A stretch of DNA of 64,000 nt, taken from positions 184,226 through 248,225 of the forward strand of contig NZ_PDHO01000007.1 in the NCBI RefSeq assembly GCF_002887815.1, written 5' to 3'. Position 1 is the stretch's first letter. Each line of letters begins with the position of its first letter. This DNA comes from Mycobacterium sp. ENV421. Lineage in GTDB: Bacteria > Actinomycetota > Actinomycetes > Mycobacteriales > Mycobacteriaceae. Of the stretch, positions 47,884-57,539 are shown one piece after another. A model generated the notes under the pieces. It worked only from the letters and a program-made list of their open reading frames with translations. It was not told the DNA's origin and did not search any database. The position numbers and the translations under genes are program-made.

Positions 47884-48273
47884 ATGCACGACTGCTCAGA
47901 CCACGACAACCGAGCACCCTGGATCGACGACGTCCGCTCGGAGGCCCTCGACGACGTCGGCATGCCCGGATACACCGCGTGCACGATCGTCCTGCCCAGT
48001 GGGGAGGAGGCTTTCGCGCTCGTCCACGAGGACAGCCTGGGCACACCGGCACCAGCCTGGTTCAAGGACTGGCGACCGGTGGCACCCCACGAACTGACCG
48101 GTAGGCTGCCCAAGGCCTATGCCCCACGGTGCGGTCGACCAGCCTCGGCCAAGGGCCGACCCTGCCGCCGGTTGGTCACCATCCACGGCGACACCTGCGA
48201 GGGCCACCACCACCTCGCTCACATCGCGCCAGCGCCGTACACCGGTAACCGACCCGAAGAGGCCGCCCGTTGA
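47884..48273 (+). CDS. Small Cys/His-rich protein of the integrative element
   Basis: 129 residues from ATG 47884, 28 bp after the initiator gene and behind GAGAAGGA. The C-terminal half has CGRPASAKGRPCRRLV then GDTCEGHHH, a CCCH-like arrangement that could bind zinc. The N-terminus is acidic. I have no firm family name. The spacing suggests the same transcript as the initiator. Confidence 0.65.
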   Translation: MHDCSDHDNRAPWIDDVRSEALDDVGMPGYTACTIVLPSGEEAFALVHEDSLGTPAPAWFKDWRPVAPHELTGRLPKAYAPRCGRPASAKGRPCRRLVTIHGDTCEGHHHLAHIAPAPYTGNRPEEAAR

Positions 48274-48846
48274 GAACGCCGCTGCTGTTGGTTGACGGGC
48301 ATTCGCATGACGCGAGGCTGATGTGCTGGCCTTGGTGGGCGGCGAACGCCCCGTTACGATGGGGAAGTCCACGTTCCGCCAGCGGATCTTCTCGCGGGGG
48401 ACGTCGACGTAGCGGAAGCGGATCTTAAGCACCGACATGGCGTTGACCGGATGCATAAGCAACGTCTTACTGGAACCGAGAAGGCGCTCGGAACTCGCGA
48501 CGCCTCACAGGCCTATGGGGTTGCGTAGCGCGCACGCAGCTCTAGAAGTCCTGAGCTGCAACAGCTCTGATTACCCTGTAGTACGGATAAAGCAGTTGGC
48601 AAAAGTTCTAGCCACTGATAGCAACCGCTCTTGGTTTGAACCCCGCCACCGGGAATGAACTCTCAGTGTCAACGACGTGCGGAAACAGCAAAGCCTCGCC
48701 CGAGATGCATTTGGAACGCAGGTCATCTCGCAGGTTTTACTGCAACTTGGAAATCTGCCTGAGTAGTTCGGACTACAGCGCTGCGAGTGCCTAGTCCAAA
48801 TGCCCACGGCGGCTGAGGTGTCGGTCGTTACAACGACAATGGCCGA
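48274..48846. other. Region without a convincing gene
   Basis: 573 bp. On the minus strand, 48340-48462 shows about 40 codons with nearly all third positions G or C (starting near MHPVNAMSVLKIRFRYVDVP), then the bias is lost. This may be a decayed gene fragment. The plus strand has only codon-bias-free frames. No RNA structure or terminator was recognised. Confidence 0.35.
48340..48462 (-). pseudogene. Possible decayed gene fragment
   Basis: About 40 codons from ATG 48462 have strongly GC-rich third positions and read KIRFRYVDVPREKIRWRNVD. The coding character then ends. No family was recognised. It could also be a short gene of the element. Confidence 0.3.
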
Positions 48847-49044
48847 ATGGATGACGAAGTGGCCTATCGAATGTGTGGCACCGAGTACACCTACGACGAA
48901 CTGATCGAGGCGCTCGATGCCGAGGCTGCCACTCTCGACCCGGAGCAGTGGGTGGGCGGCTGGGACGCTCATGAATATCTCATCGAGGCACTTCTTGTGG
49001 GCACGATCGAGCGGGTGCACCCGGATGACGGTCTCGTTGAGTAG
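48847..49044 (+). CDS. Small acidic hypothetical protein
   Basis: 65 residues from ATG 48847, with no clear ribosome site. It is strongly acidic and helix-prone (YDELIEALDAEAATLDPEQW, then DAHEYLIEALLVGTIERVHPDD). The codons have GC-rich third positions, which supports coding. A DNA-mimic or antitoxin-like role is possible only in principle. Confidence 0.5.
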   Translation: MDDEVAYRMCGTEYTYDELIEALDAEAATLDPEQWVGGWDAHEYLIEALLVGTIERVHPDDGLVE

Positions 49045-49164
49045 GTCGTTGCTGGCGGTAGCCACACGCTTGGCGTTAGCGTCGTTGATGCTGGCATGTT
49101 GCTGTGGGTATACCGAGACTCGACCCGACTTGTCATATTGACTGCAGGACACGCGGAGGCTTAC

Positions 49165-50733
49165 GTGGAGCTCGTCGTACTGGTCCTCCTGCTCGGACTG
49201 GCACTGATCGCGGTAGCGATCGGCGTCGTAGTGGCGATCAGAGGGGACTTCCAAGGTGATGCCGGGCCGTCGTCGCCACCTACGCGCTCCCAACAGCCGC
49301 GCCCCGCGAAAAAAGCAGCGCCTCCCGCCAAGCGGGTAGCGCCTCCCGCCAAGCCTGCAGCGTCTCTCGTGCAACCGGGCTCTGCTGACCAGAGCCGCGA
49401 CAGGGCCAGCCGCTCCCGCCCGAAATCAGCTTCGTCGGTGACGCGAGCACCAACTAGCGCCGTAGCAGCGACCGACAAGACAAAGACCCCAACCTCAAGC
49501 CGTGTCACACCGCCTGCTGCAGCGAGCCCGCCACTACCCCCAGACGATCCGCAGAAATCATCGAAGCCCGCGACACTTCCCGCCACCACCGACAATTCTC
49601 CGGCGACGCAAGATCGACGGTCAGCGGCAGCGGCTTCATCTGGACAGTCACGGGCCGCCGGTCTACAACGCCGTTGGCAGCAGTTGTCGACGTCGGGTCG
49701 AGTCGCCGCGTTGGCGGTACCCGCAGTCGTCATCGCGGTCACCGCTGGGGCGATCATCTACAACCAAGCCGCATCCCGCGACGAGCACTCCTATAGATAC
49801 GGACAGGTTGGGGGCGCGTTGGTCGCACGCGAGACACTCGGCACTGGGCTGCACCGGGACGCCGAAGAGGCGTGCGAGGCGTCTTTCCGCAGTGGTAGAA
49901 GTGCTGGCACTATCGCCGACGACATCGTGGAACGGGACTTTGTCGAGGGGTGCAAAGAGAAGCTCGAAGGCTCTGACGATTCGATCAGCAATGTCGACAA
50001 CTGGGTGGCAGCAGTCTGCGAGTCTGATAGTTACCAACGCACAATCTCCAACCCGGTGATCATGTGCAACGGCGACCTCGCCGGGAGCGGCGGATTCAGA
50101 AGCCAGATCATGGTTTTCGAGTACGCCTCGCAGTCGGATATGCAGGCCAAGCGGAAGATGTGGGACGGCGAGTTTGGCTATGCCACCTGCACCGACAGGG
50201 CGAGCGACCTCATTGTGGTGTTCAAACCGGAAGTCTCCGGCATCGGCTCTCGTTCAGCCGCCGCCCATATTGCCGAACGAAGCCTGCAGCCGCTTGCTGA
50301 GTTCGAATGCTCCATTGAATCGTCGGGCTCGTCATCTCAGTTGGTGCCTGAAACGCCGAGCCCGCGTCCTCAGGCCCCCGCACCGTCTACTCCGTCAGGG
50401 CGGACAAGTGGAGTTGAGCTGCCCACCAACTCCTATGGCTACGTCGCGGTCCAGACGAAGTCCGGTCGGGTTCGGTGCATGGTCGAACAACAGCGGGTCG
50501 TGTGTGAGACGGCGGAAAACAACTGGCCTGCCCATGGTGTCGAGATTGAAGCCAACGGTTCCACCCGCTTCGCGAACGGCAACATCGGAGACGTGCGGCC
50601 ATCGACCTTGGATTACCAGACCTACCGGGCGGCGGGTTGGACCATCACTGCTTCCAGCACCGGGACGCGATTCAGCAACGACCGCACCGGCCACGGTGCC
50701 GTGGTCAACGTTGATCGGGTAGATGCCTTTTGA
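49165..50733 (+). CDS. Two-helix membrane protein with Ala/Pro/Lys-rich linker
   Basis: 522 residues from GTG 49165, chosen because GGAGG lies five bases upstream. Membrane helix 1 is at about 3-25. A long Pro/Ala/Ser/Lys-rich cytosolic segment follows, then helix 2 at about 180-199. The outer part has two regions: a Cys-containing domain, and a C-terminal domain starting GYVAVQTKSGRVRCMVEQQRVVCET, with its two cysteines 11 residues apart. Similar tail domains occur in mycobacterial secreted and kinase-linked proteins. Function unknown; envelope location likely. Confidence 0.7.
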   Translation: MELVVLVLLLGLALIAVAIGVVVAIRGDFQGDAGPSSPPTRSQQPRPAKKAAPPAKRVAPPAKPAASLVQPGSADQSRDRASRSRPKSASSVTRAPTSAVAATDKTKTPTSSRVTPPAAASPPLPPDDPQKSSKPATLPATTDNSPATQDRRSAAAASSGQSRAAGLQRRWQQLSTSGRVAALAVPAVVIAVTAGAIIYNQAASRDEHSYRYGQVGGALVARETLGTGLHRDAEEACEASFRSGRSAGTIADDIVERDFVEGCKEKLEGSDDSISNVDNWVAAVCESDSYQRTISNPVIMCNGDLAGSGGFRSQIMVFEYASQSDMQAKRKMWDGEFGYATCTDRASDLIVVFKPEVSGIGSRSAAAHIAERSLQPLAEFECSIESSGSSSQLVPETPSPRPQAPAPSTPSGRTSGVELPTNSYGYVAVQTKSGRVRCMVEQQRVVCETAENNWPAHGVEIEANGSTRFANGNIGDVRPSTLDYQTYRAAGWTITASSTGTRFSNDRTGHGAVVNVDRVDAF

Positions 50734-50770
50734 ACGAGGTGGAAGGTCAAGTTTGGCGTTGACAGTGCAG

Positions 50771-51229
50771 CTAGTGCTGTGGTCGTTTCCGTCGTTGCCA
50801 CTGCCAGATTCCGTGGTCAAGGTCGGTCGGCGAGATACCGAGCTCCCGCGCGGCACTTGTGACAGCTTCGCGAGCGAACTCAGGGCTGACCTGTCTGGCC
50901 GGTAGGTCTAGTGCTTGCGCAACAAAGCGAATGATCATGCGGTCCGGCTTGACGCCGGGAACACCAGCGAGCATCCGCACGTAGCGCCAAGTGATGCCCG
51001 AGCGTTGGCCGGGCACTTTCAGCCATTCTCCCTGTATCCGCTTTTGTGAATCCGTCTCGGAGACTGCATCGCGCAGGTCCTGAGCCGCTGACACACCCTC
51101 CAGAAGGAGGGCTTTGGCAGCCAGGTGGATAGCCGCCGACTTAAGCGGTGCCCCTCGGTGGGTCGAGGTCTTGTTGTGGTTACCGATTTCATGTGCCCAG
51201 CCTTCAGCGCCGTTTAACTCACCAAAAGT
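50771..51229 (-). pseudogene. 3' part of a HhH-like gene split by an IS21 element
   Basis: This reads FGELNGAEGWAHEIGNHNKTS... to the stop at 50771, about 152 codons. It contains VPGQRSGITWRYVRMLAGVPGVKPDRMI, a pattern that recalls helix-hairpin-helix DNA glycosylase-like or heme-peroxidase-like actinobacterial proteins. The start is missing here and lies at 57831. Joining 57831-57596 to 51224-50771 gives 690 nt, exactly 229 codons plus stop. An in-frame GTG at 51094 might allow a short product. Confidence 0.85.
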
Positions 51230-51285
51230 TGACGGGGCTCATCAAAAGTGCTCAACGTTGATCGGCGAAAGTGCTCACCTGTGAG
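51230..51285 (+). repeat. IS21 left terminal inverted repeat
   Basis: TGACGGGGCTCATCAAAAGT, then two TGCTCA words, is the mirror of the right end (57540-57595). The multiple TGCTCA repeats are the transposase-binding sites typical of IS21 ends. Confidence 0.85.
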
Positions 51286-51292
51286 CTGGGGT

Positions 51293-51757
51293 TCACTGTA
51301 GTGGTTGCCGGTTTCCGGTGGTCGTCCTGCGGAGGTTTTCTGATCGGGCGTGGTGGTCTCGAAGGCGGTAGGAGTCGCCGTCGAGGTTGAGCACGACCGA
51401 TCGGTGCAGGAGCCGGTCGAGCATGGCCGCGGCCACGGTGGTGTCGCCGAGTACTTCACCCCATTCTCCAACGCCGCGGTTGGTGGTGATGACGATCGAC
51501 GTCTTCATATACCGTTGCGCCACAACCTGAAACAAAGCTGAGGCCGCTTCCCCGGGCAGTGGAAGATAGCCCAGTTCGTCAATGACCAGAAGCGTTGGCC
51601 CGGCGTAGAACCGCATGGTGGTGGCCCAGCGGCCTTCGATCGCAGCCCGGTGGCATCGGGCTGCGAGGTCGGCTGCGGTGGTGAAGTAGGTGCGGTATCC
51701 CGCATGCGCTGCAGCCCTCGCCAATCCGACCGACAGGTGCGTCTTGCCAACCCCGGG
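51293..51757 (-). pseudogene. istB: istB 3' part (IS21 helper ATPase), separated by transposon insertion
   Basis: Starts in the Walker A motif with PGVGKTHLSVGLARAAAHAGY and includes Walker B LLVIDELGYLPL and the sensor region SIVITTNRGVGEW. Joined to 56100-55717 it gives 849 nt, 282 codons plus stop. The joint restores GPPGVGKT. IstB is the AAA+ ATPase that chooses target DNA for IstA. Confidence 0.92.
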
Positions 51758-51878
51758 TGTTATCAACGGGTAGTAACACGCTCGAATCTATGTATGCAAC
51801 AAGGGAGTTAAGGCCTGGTTTGTCATCGTTGTTGCCGGTTTATCGGCGGGTGTTCTTTGACGTGAAGGAACGGCAACG

Positions 51879-53063
51879 ATGGCGTATCCGGTGGCGGTGG
51901 CTCCTATGGGTGGGCATCGGACTTGGACTGTGCTCGGTGAGGACTACGCAACGGTCGGTCCCGTCGAGGAGTGGATCGAAGCTCACCGGCACTTGTGGTC
52001 GCCGAATACGGTGCGTGGGTATGCGACCTCGTTGGCGCAGTGGTGGAGCTTTCTGGAGCAACGCGGGCAGGCCGAGGACTGGCGCCAGGTCGGTGTCCCG
52101 GCGGTCACCGCGTTCCTGTCCTGGCAGCGCAATGGCCGCACGGTCGAACATCGATTGGCCGAGTCAGACCAGGCGCCCCCGGCGGCGGCGACGCTCGAAG
52201 TCCGCCTAGCAGCGCTGATTTCGTTTTACCGCTGGCATCAGGCGGTGTCCGGGGTGCCGGTGGCAGGACGGCTGCTGCGGGGAACACCGCGGCACCGACC
52301 AGCGCGGGGCTTGCTGGCGCACCTGGATGCGCGTTCATCCCCGGCGGCGTCGTCGCTGGTGCGGGTGCGGCGCGACCGGCACCGGGATAGACCACCCTTG
52401 CTGCTGCCGCGGCAGATTCAGGCGATCCTGGATGGCTGCGCGGTGTTCGACGCCGAGACCGGATCGTGGCGAGGCAACCTGCGGGACCGGTTCGTGTTCG
52501 CTCTGCTGGCGGAGACCGGGATGCGTCTCGGGGAAGCACTGGGCTTGCGGATCGGCGAGTTCGTCCTGGGCCGCGGCAGCACCGCGTATGTGGAGATTGT
52601 GCCGCGCTCGGATAATCCGAACGGTGCACGGGTGAAAATGATGCGGCCGCGCAGAGTCTATGTCGGCGCTGATCTTGAGCGGCTGTTCGCCGACTACCTC
52701 ACCGATATCGCCTGTCGAGCAGCTGAATCCGGCATCGGGTTGACAGATCAATGCCCGCTGCTGGTTAATGTAGCGCGACCTCCGCTGCTGGCCGCGCTGC
52801 GTGAGACGACGGTGCGGGAGAAGGTGGCCACGCTGCGTCGGCGCAGCATTGGGCCGCCTGGGTGGACTCCGCACTGGTTCCGCCACACCCACGCCACCGC
52901 ATTGTTGCTTGCCGGGACACCGGAATGGGTGGTCTCTCGGCGCCTGGGCCACGCCCACGTGCAGACCACCCTTGACCTCTACGGGTGGGTCCGCGACGAC
53001 GACGCCCTGCGAGCGGCAGCGAACTGGGCCTCCTATGCCAGCAGCTGGCGGGTCGCGGAATGA
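51879..53063 (+). CDS. tnpA: Transposase A, tyrosine recombinase of Tn554 type
   Basis: 394 residues from ATG 51879, behind GAAGGAA. An N-terminal SAM-like domain (NTVRGYATSLAQWWSFLEQRG) and a catalytic domain are present: Arg in ETGMRLGEALGLR, HWFRHTHATALLLAG, RRLGHAHVQTTLDLYGW with the Tyr nucleophile. The start of tnpB overlaps its stop (ATGA). Confidence 0.92.
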   Translation: MAYPVAVAPMGGHRTWTVLGEDYATVGPVEEWIEAHRHLWSPNTVRGYATSLAQWWSFLEQRGQAEDWRQVGVPAVTAFLSWQRNGRTVEHRLAESDQAPPAAATLEVRLAALISFYRWHQAVSGVPVAGRLLRGTPRHRPARGLLAHLDARSSPAASSLVRVRRDRHRDRPPLLLPRQIQAILDGCAVFDAETGSWRGNLRDRFVFALLAETGMRLGEALGLRIGEFVLGRGSTAYVEIVPRSDNPNGARVKMMRPRRVYVGADLERLFADYLTDIACRAAESGIGLTDQCPLLVNVARPPLLAALRETTVREKVATLRRRSIGPPGWTPHWFRHTHATALLLAGTPEWVVSRRLGHAHVQTTLDLYGWVRDDDALRAAANWASYASSWRVAE

Positions 53064-55231
53064 CCGACGATCGTGGGCACCTGCACCTTCGAGGGGCCGA
53101 ATACGTCGATCCGATCTGGCTCCTCTGGAATGCGCTGCCATCGCAATGGCGTGGCCCGATGCTGGGACCTGGCATCGCGAACTGGTCCTCGATCACCGAG
53201 AATGACTGGCCCGGAATCGATCTGAGCGGGTTGCCCGATCCATTTCCGGCTGAGCTGGCGTGGATGGCGCACTGGCAGGCCCGGGACGGCACCCGCGTGT
53301 CGGTGCTCGCGATGGCGCAGCTCGCCAACATCATTCGGCGAGCCGTCGCCGAAGGCCGTGCGTTTGCGCCGTCAATCCGGGAGATGGACTACAACGCCGC
53401 CGCAGCGTTGCAGGGCTGGTTCTATGCCAGCAGGGGCAAGCGACTGCCGTCGACGAAAGGCCGCGCCCGCCTGCAGGTCCTGTTCGGGTTTGCACGACAC
53501 GCACTGATCGCCGCATGCCACGAAGGGCCATGGTGGCAACTGGATTACTGGCACCCGCGCTGCGATCCGCGGATCCCGCTCACCGACCGCGAACCGGTCG
53601 CTAACTACGGCTGCTCACCCGGACAGATCACCGTGGCGTGGCTGCGGGTCGCGGTGAAATGGCACCTGGGCACCATGCTCGAATCGGGGGTGCTGCGCTG
53701 GACGACAGTCAGCCAAGAGCGGATGCGCAGCTTCCGCCGCTTCGATAACTGGCTCACCGCCTGCCTCCCGGACCCGACCGATGTTCTCGGTGACCCCGCG
53801 ACGGCGGTCGAGCAGGCCGCCGCGTTCGCACGATGGACCGCCGTGGCCGCCAACCGCGTCACCCGGGAATCCGACACCCGCCACCTCGGTAAACCAGTGC
53901 CCATCCGGGGAATCAACGACGACCTGCGGGCCGTGGCCGGCTTACTGGACTTCGTCGCCGCCAACCCCAGCGAGGCTCGCACCGTTCTCGGCGCCGACCC
54001 CTGGCAGCACGTCACCGCAGCACATGCCTCCAGCTGGTTCGGCCGAGTCACCCGGATACCGCACCAAAGCGGTTTCAACGACGCCAACTACATCGACGAC
54101 CATGCGCTCGCTCAGATCACCGCAGCACTGCCGTTGATCGGGCTGCCCCGCACCGAGCAGATGACCATCACCCGCGGCGATGGCAAAACCATCACCGCCA
54201 GCGGACTCGACGACCCGCAAGCGATGCGGATGATCCTGCTGCAGATCCTCACCGGCCGCCGCGCCAGCGAGATCCGTACCTGCGACTTCGACTGCCTCTC
54301 CGCCGCGCCGAGCACCACCGCAGCCGGCGGCGACGACCAGTCGCTGGCCAGGTTCCGCTACGCGCAAAGCAAGATCGACGTCGCACCGGACACCATCCTC
54401 GTCGATCACGAGGTCACCGAAGTCATTGCTGAACAACAACAGTGGATGCAAGCCCACCATCCCGACGGCGGCAGGCGCTTCCTTTTCGCGCAACGCATGG
54501 GCAACCGCCGCGGCGGCAAACCCTACCCAGCAGGCACCTACAACTGGGTGCTACGCAGCCTCAGCGACCTCGTTCACATCACTGACGCCAAGGGCCAGAT
54601 CGTGCGGTTGAGCCACACCCACCGCTTCCGCCACACCCGGCTGACCCGACTGGCCGAACTAGGGCTGCCGGTCCACGTGCTGCAGCGCTACGCCGGGCAC
54701 GCCACACCCACCATGACCATGCACTACATCGCCGCCCGCGACGAACACGCCGAGCAGGCGTTCCTGGCCACCGCCAAGCTCCGCTCCGACGGAACCCGCA
54801 TCCAACTCTCCAGCGACGACCACGACAGCCTGCACCTGTTCCGCCGCGCAGACCGGCTCCTGCCAAACGGGTGGTGCATGCTGCCACCGCTGCAGTCCTG
54901 CGACAAAGGCAACGCCTGCCTGACCTGCTCAGTGTTCGTCACCGACCACACCCACCGGGACGTGCTGCAACGTCAACTCCGCGAAACCACCGACCTGATC
55001 GACCGGGCCACAACAGAATTCGAGCAACGACACGGCCGTCCCATGCCGGATGACAACGTATGGCTCACCCGGCGCCGCACCGAGAACCGAGCCCTGCAAC
55101 AACTCCTCGACGCCCTCAACCACGCACCTGACTTCGCGGCCCACGGCGCTACCACCGAAGGTCTGCAACCGAGCGCTGGACCCGTCCCGCTGACTCTTGA
55201 CCTCACCCGCCACCGCAGGAGCACCCCATGA
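53060..55231 (+). CDS. tnpB: Transposase B, large tyrosine recombinase of Tn554 type
   Basis: 723 residues. The catalytic residues are in TGRRASEIRTCDFD (Arg), HTHRFRHTRLTRLAELG (His-x-x-Arg) and LQRYAGHATPTMTMHYIA (His and Tyr). A Cys-containing segment near the C-terminus (MLPPLQSCDKGNACLTCSVF) may bind metal, as in other TnpB-like members. It overlaps both neighbours by four bases, which fixes their stoichiometric expression. Confidence 0.92.
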   Translation: MTDDRGHLHLRGAEYVDPIWLLWNALPSQWRGPMLGPGIANWSSITENDWPGIDLSGLPDPFPAELAWMAHWQARDGTRVSVLAMAQLANIIRRAVAEGRAFAPSIREMDYNAAAALQGWFYASRGKRLPSTKGRARLQVLFGFARHALIAACHEGPWWQLDYWHPRCDPRIPLTDREPVANYGCSPGQITVAWLRVAVKWHLGTMLESGVLRWTTVSQERMRSFRRFDNWLTACLPDPTDVLGDPATAVEQAAAFARWTAVAANRVTRESDTRHLGKPVPIRGINDDLRAVAGLLDFVAANPSEARTVLGADPWQHVTAAHASSWFGRVTRIPHQSGFNDANYIDDHALAQITAALPLIGLPRTEQMTITRGDGKTITASGLDDPQAMRMILLQILTGRRASEIRTCDFDCLSAAPSTTAAGGDDQSLARFRYAQSKIDVAPDTILVDHEVTEVIAEQQQWMQAHHPDGGRRFLFAQRMGNRRGGKPYPAGTYNWVLRSLSDLVHITDAKGQIVRLSHTHRFRHTRLTRLAELGLPVHVLQRYAGHATPTMTMHYIAARDEHAEQAFLATAKLRSDGTRIQLSSDDHDSLHLFRRADRLLPNGWCMLPPLQSCDKGNACLTCSVFVTDHTHRDVLQRQLRETTDLIDRATTEFEQRHGRPMPDDNVWLTRRRTENRALQQLLDALNHAPDFAAHGATTEGLQPSAGPVPLTLDLTRHRRSTP

Positions 55232-55671
55232 CCGACTCCCGAGAACGCCGTATCGCTGCCCTCACCGAGGCAGCGAAAAGCAAGTCTCAGAACAAGACCC
55301 GAGACGCCGAACAAGCAATCCGCCGACTGGTCAAACGCGGCGAGCCCATCACATTCCAAGCCGTGCAACGCGAAGCAGGCGTCTCCCACGCCTTTCTCTA
55401 CAAACACCCCGAACTGCGCACACGGATCGAGCATCTGCGCGGCACCCGCCAGAAAGCCGCAGCCGAACAGCCTGCCGACGCCGACAACACCATCGTCATC
55501 ACGCTGACCCGCCAGATCGCCGAACTCAAGAAACAGCACCGCCAGCAGCTCCAAGCACTCCGAGACGCCCTCGAGCGAGCACATGGCGAGAACCTCGACC
55601 TACGACGCGAACTGGCCCGCCGCGGCATCCAACCCTCGCCCAACGTTGCATCAATCGCAACAACGTCCTGA
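55228..55671 (+). CDS. tnpC: TnpC-like accessory transposition protein (DUF6262 type)
   Basis: 147 residues. An N-terminal HTH-like part (ITFQAVQREAGVSHAFLYKHPELRTRIEHLR) is followed by a long coiled coil (TRQIAELKKQHRQQLQALRDALERAHGENLDLRRELARRG). In Tn554 the third gene product affects efficiency and orientation of insertion. It overlaps tnpB by four bases. Confidence 0.88.
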   Translation: MTDSRERRIAALTEAAKSKSQNKTRDAEQAIRRLVKRGEPITFQAVQREAGVSHAFLYKHPELRTRIEHLRGTRQKAAAEQPADADNTIVITLTRQIAELKKQHRQQLQALRDALERAHGENLDLRRELARRGIQPSPNVASIATTS

Positions 55672-55716
55672 ACAGGGCAAACGCTGCCAAACCCCACCCG
55701 AACCCTCGATAACGAC

Positions 55717-56100
55717 GGGTCCGATGAGGAGGACGTTGGTGGCGGTCTCCATGTAGCGGCAGGTGCCCAGTTCGGAGACGAGTTTGCGGTCCACGCCGGC
55801 GGCGGCGTCGTAGTCGAAGTCCTCCAGGGAGGCCGGGGTCGGCAGGCAGGCGAACCGCAGTCGACCTGCCAGGCGCCGGGCTTCGGTTGCCGCGACTTCG
55901 ATGGAGAGCAGCTCCTCCAGCGCCGCGGTCATCGACGTGCCGTCGGCTTGGGCACGGTCCAGGACCGTGGGCAGCGCTTCGGCGGCGTCGTGCAGCTTGA
56001 GTACCGCCAGATGCCCGCGCAGACGTTGGTAGAGGCTGGCTTGGGCAGTGGTGTTCGGGGCGGCGGGGGCCGTCTCGGTGGTGGGGCGTGTCGTGGTCAT
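55717..56100 (-). pseudogene. istB: istB 5' part (IS21 helper ATPase)
   Basis: 128 codons from ATG 56100, ending NVLLIGP at the first Pro of Walker A. The start overlaps the istA stop (ATGA). Beyond 55717 the frame enters the transposon as VVIEG and continues as non-IstB sequence. The missing rest is at 51757-51293. Confidence 0.92.
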
Positions 56101-57458
56101 GGCAGGGTGTTCCTTCCGCGGGCTGCGCGTTCGTAGGTGGACAGGTCGATCGCGGCCGTCGGCGCGTTCGCCGTCGCTGCCGCCTGGTCAATGCCAGATA
56201 CGTTGATACGCAATATTTCTGCGGCTTCTCGTGCCGCCGCACCCGGTGGTATGCGTTCCTTGCGGCGATGCGCCCGCCCACCAATGGCAGCAGTGGCCAT
56301 CGCCAGTTGGTCCAGTGCCACGACGTGGCCGTGGTCGCGGACCATGACCCCGGCGCCGTCGGCGGCCAGCCGATGCCGGGCAATGATGATCTGGCCGGTG
56401 GTGACGATGTCGATTACCTCCGACCCCAGCACGTGGGTGATGCAGACCGTCGCCGACGCCAACTCCGGAGGTACCGAGTAGCGGTTGCCTCGGTAGGACA
56501 CCATCGCTTGACGAGATGCCGTGCGGTCCTCGCGCAGGATCAGTGGATACGCCGCCGCCGGCGTCGGCGACAAGGGTTCGGTGGCGGCGAGGGTGGCCAC
56601 GGTGACCTTCCCCTCGGCGGTGGCCCGGCGCCGGGCATCGGCGCGGCGCCGGCAGAATTCGTCGAGTGAGGCTTGCGCCTGCTCGACGGTGACGTCATCG
56701 GGTAGTGTGCGCCACCACCGTTGGGCTGCAGTGTGATTGGCCTTCTCCACCACGCCCTTGCGGTTGCCCCGCCGGGCGGGGCAGATGGCGACGGCCACGC
56801 CGTAATGCTTGGCCACCCCGGCGAAGGACGCGGTGACCCGACCCGAGCCGGGGTCACACACCGTCGCCATCCGATCGAAGCGCCACGTGTGGGTGAGCCC
56901 GCCCAGCTTTCGGGAGATCCGGTCCAGGCCGTCGACGAGGTGCGGTTGGGTCATCGCCGGCGCCAGCACCGCACGCCATCGACTGGAATGGGCCAGCGAT
57001 CCGACCAACAGGTGCGCCATCGCACCCCACCCCCACGCGGCTGGTGGATTTGGCAGATCCAGCCAGTCCCATTGCGTTTCGGCACCGGGTGGGTGATCGA
57101 TAACACTGTTGGCGCGGTCGGTGGCGTGGGCGCAGTCCTGACACACCGGGCGCAGATTGCGTGAGCGGATATGGCGCGTCAGCGTCGGATAGGACATCGA
57201 GTAGCCCAGGTCCTCGAGTTCGTCGCACAATGTCCGCGCCCACAGATGCGGGTCCTCGGCCAGGCGTGTGGTGACGTACTCGACGAACGGTGCGAAGGCA
57301 TCCACGGCGGCGGGCTTGCGCACCCCGGGGGTGGTGACGCCGTTGAGGTAGTTGCGGACCGTTCTTCGGTTGGTCTTCGTGTGACGGGCGATGGCCGAAA
57401 TCGACCAGCCTCGTTTATGCAGGGCGTGTATCTCCAAGTCGTCCTCCCATGTGAGCAT
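56097..57458 (-). CDS. istA: IS21-family transposase IstA
   Basis: 453 residues. The N-terminal HTH is IHALHKRGWSISAIARHTKTNRRTVRNYL. The DDE core is visible in ETQWDWLDLP and later in ARRGNRKGVVEKANHTAAQRWW, followed by the Mu-transposase C-terminal domain (YRGNRYSVPPELA). The gene appears intact. IstA needs IstB, which is broken here, so the element is probably unable to move unless complemented. Confidence 0.93.
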   Translation of the reverse strand: MLTWEDDLEIHALHKRGWSISAIARHTKTNRRTVRNYLNGVTTPGVRKPAAVDAFAPFVEYVTTRLAEDPHLWARTLCDELEDLGYSMSYPTLTRHIRSRNLRPVCQDCAHATDRANSVIDHPPGAETQWDWLDLPNPPAAWGWGAMAHLLVGSLAHSSRWRAVLAPAMTQPHLVDGLDRISRKLGGLTHTWRFDRMATVCDPGSGRVTASFAGVAKHYGVAVAICPARRGNRKGVVEKANHTAAQRWWRTLPDDVTVEQAQASLDEFCRRRADARRRATAEGKVTVATLAATEPLSPTPAAAYPLILREDRTASRQAMVSYRGNRYSVPPELASATVCITHVLGSEVIDIVTTGQIIIARHRLAADGAGVMVRDHGHVVALDQLAMATAAIGGRAHRRKERIPPGAAAREAAEILRINVSGIDQAAATANAPTAAIDLSTYERAARGRNTLP

Positions 57459-57539
57459 GAGAAAGCGGGTCTCCTTCAGATGGCTGGTGCGTGGTCAGAG
57501 ACCACCAGCATCGGAGGAGACCCGCCCTCATCGGCGGAG

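Larger units (their letters stand above)
51758..55716 (+). mobile_element. Tn554-like TnpABC transposon without cargo, 3,959 bp
   Basis: It contains three overlapping genes in one direction: two large tyrosine recombinases and a small DUF6262/TnpC-like gene. The left end is TGTTATCAACGGG and the right end, reversed, GTCGTTATCGAGGG, sharing GTTATC. GGG flanks both sides, but rejoining at these points restores the IstB Walker A, so there is no target duplication, as known for Tn554. No resistance or passenger gene is present. Confidence 0.88.

Noticed and set aside
48437..48658. A 73-codon plus-strand frame
   Set aside because: It has no third-position GC bias and no ribosome site, and no similarity was recognised.
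51094..51094. GTG 51094 as the real start of a 107-residue gene
   Set aside because: Coding sequence continues upstream to the IS21 border, and the missing 5' part was found at 57596-57831.
51755..55719. GGG flanks of the Tn554-like element as a 3-bp target duplication
   Set aside because: Removing one GGG would leave GPGVGKT, one residue short of Walker A. Keeping both restores GPPGVGKT, so no duplication is the better reading.
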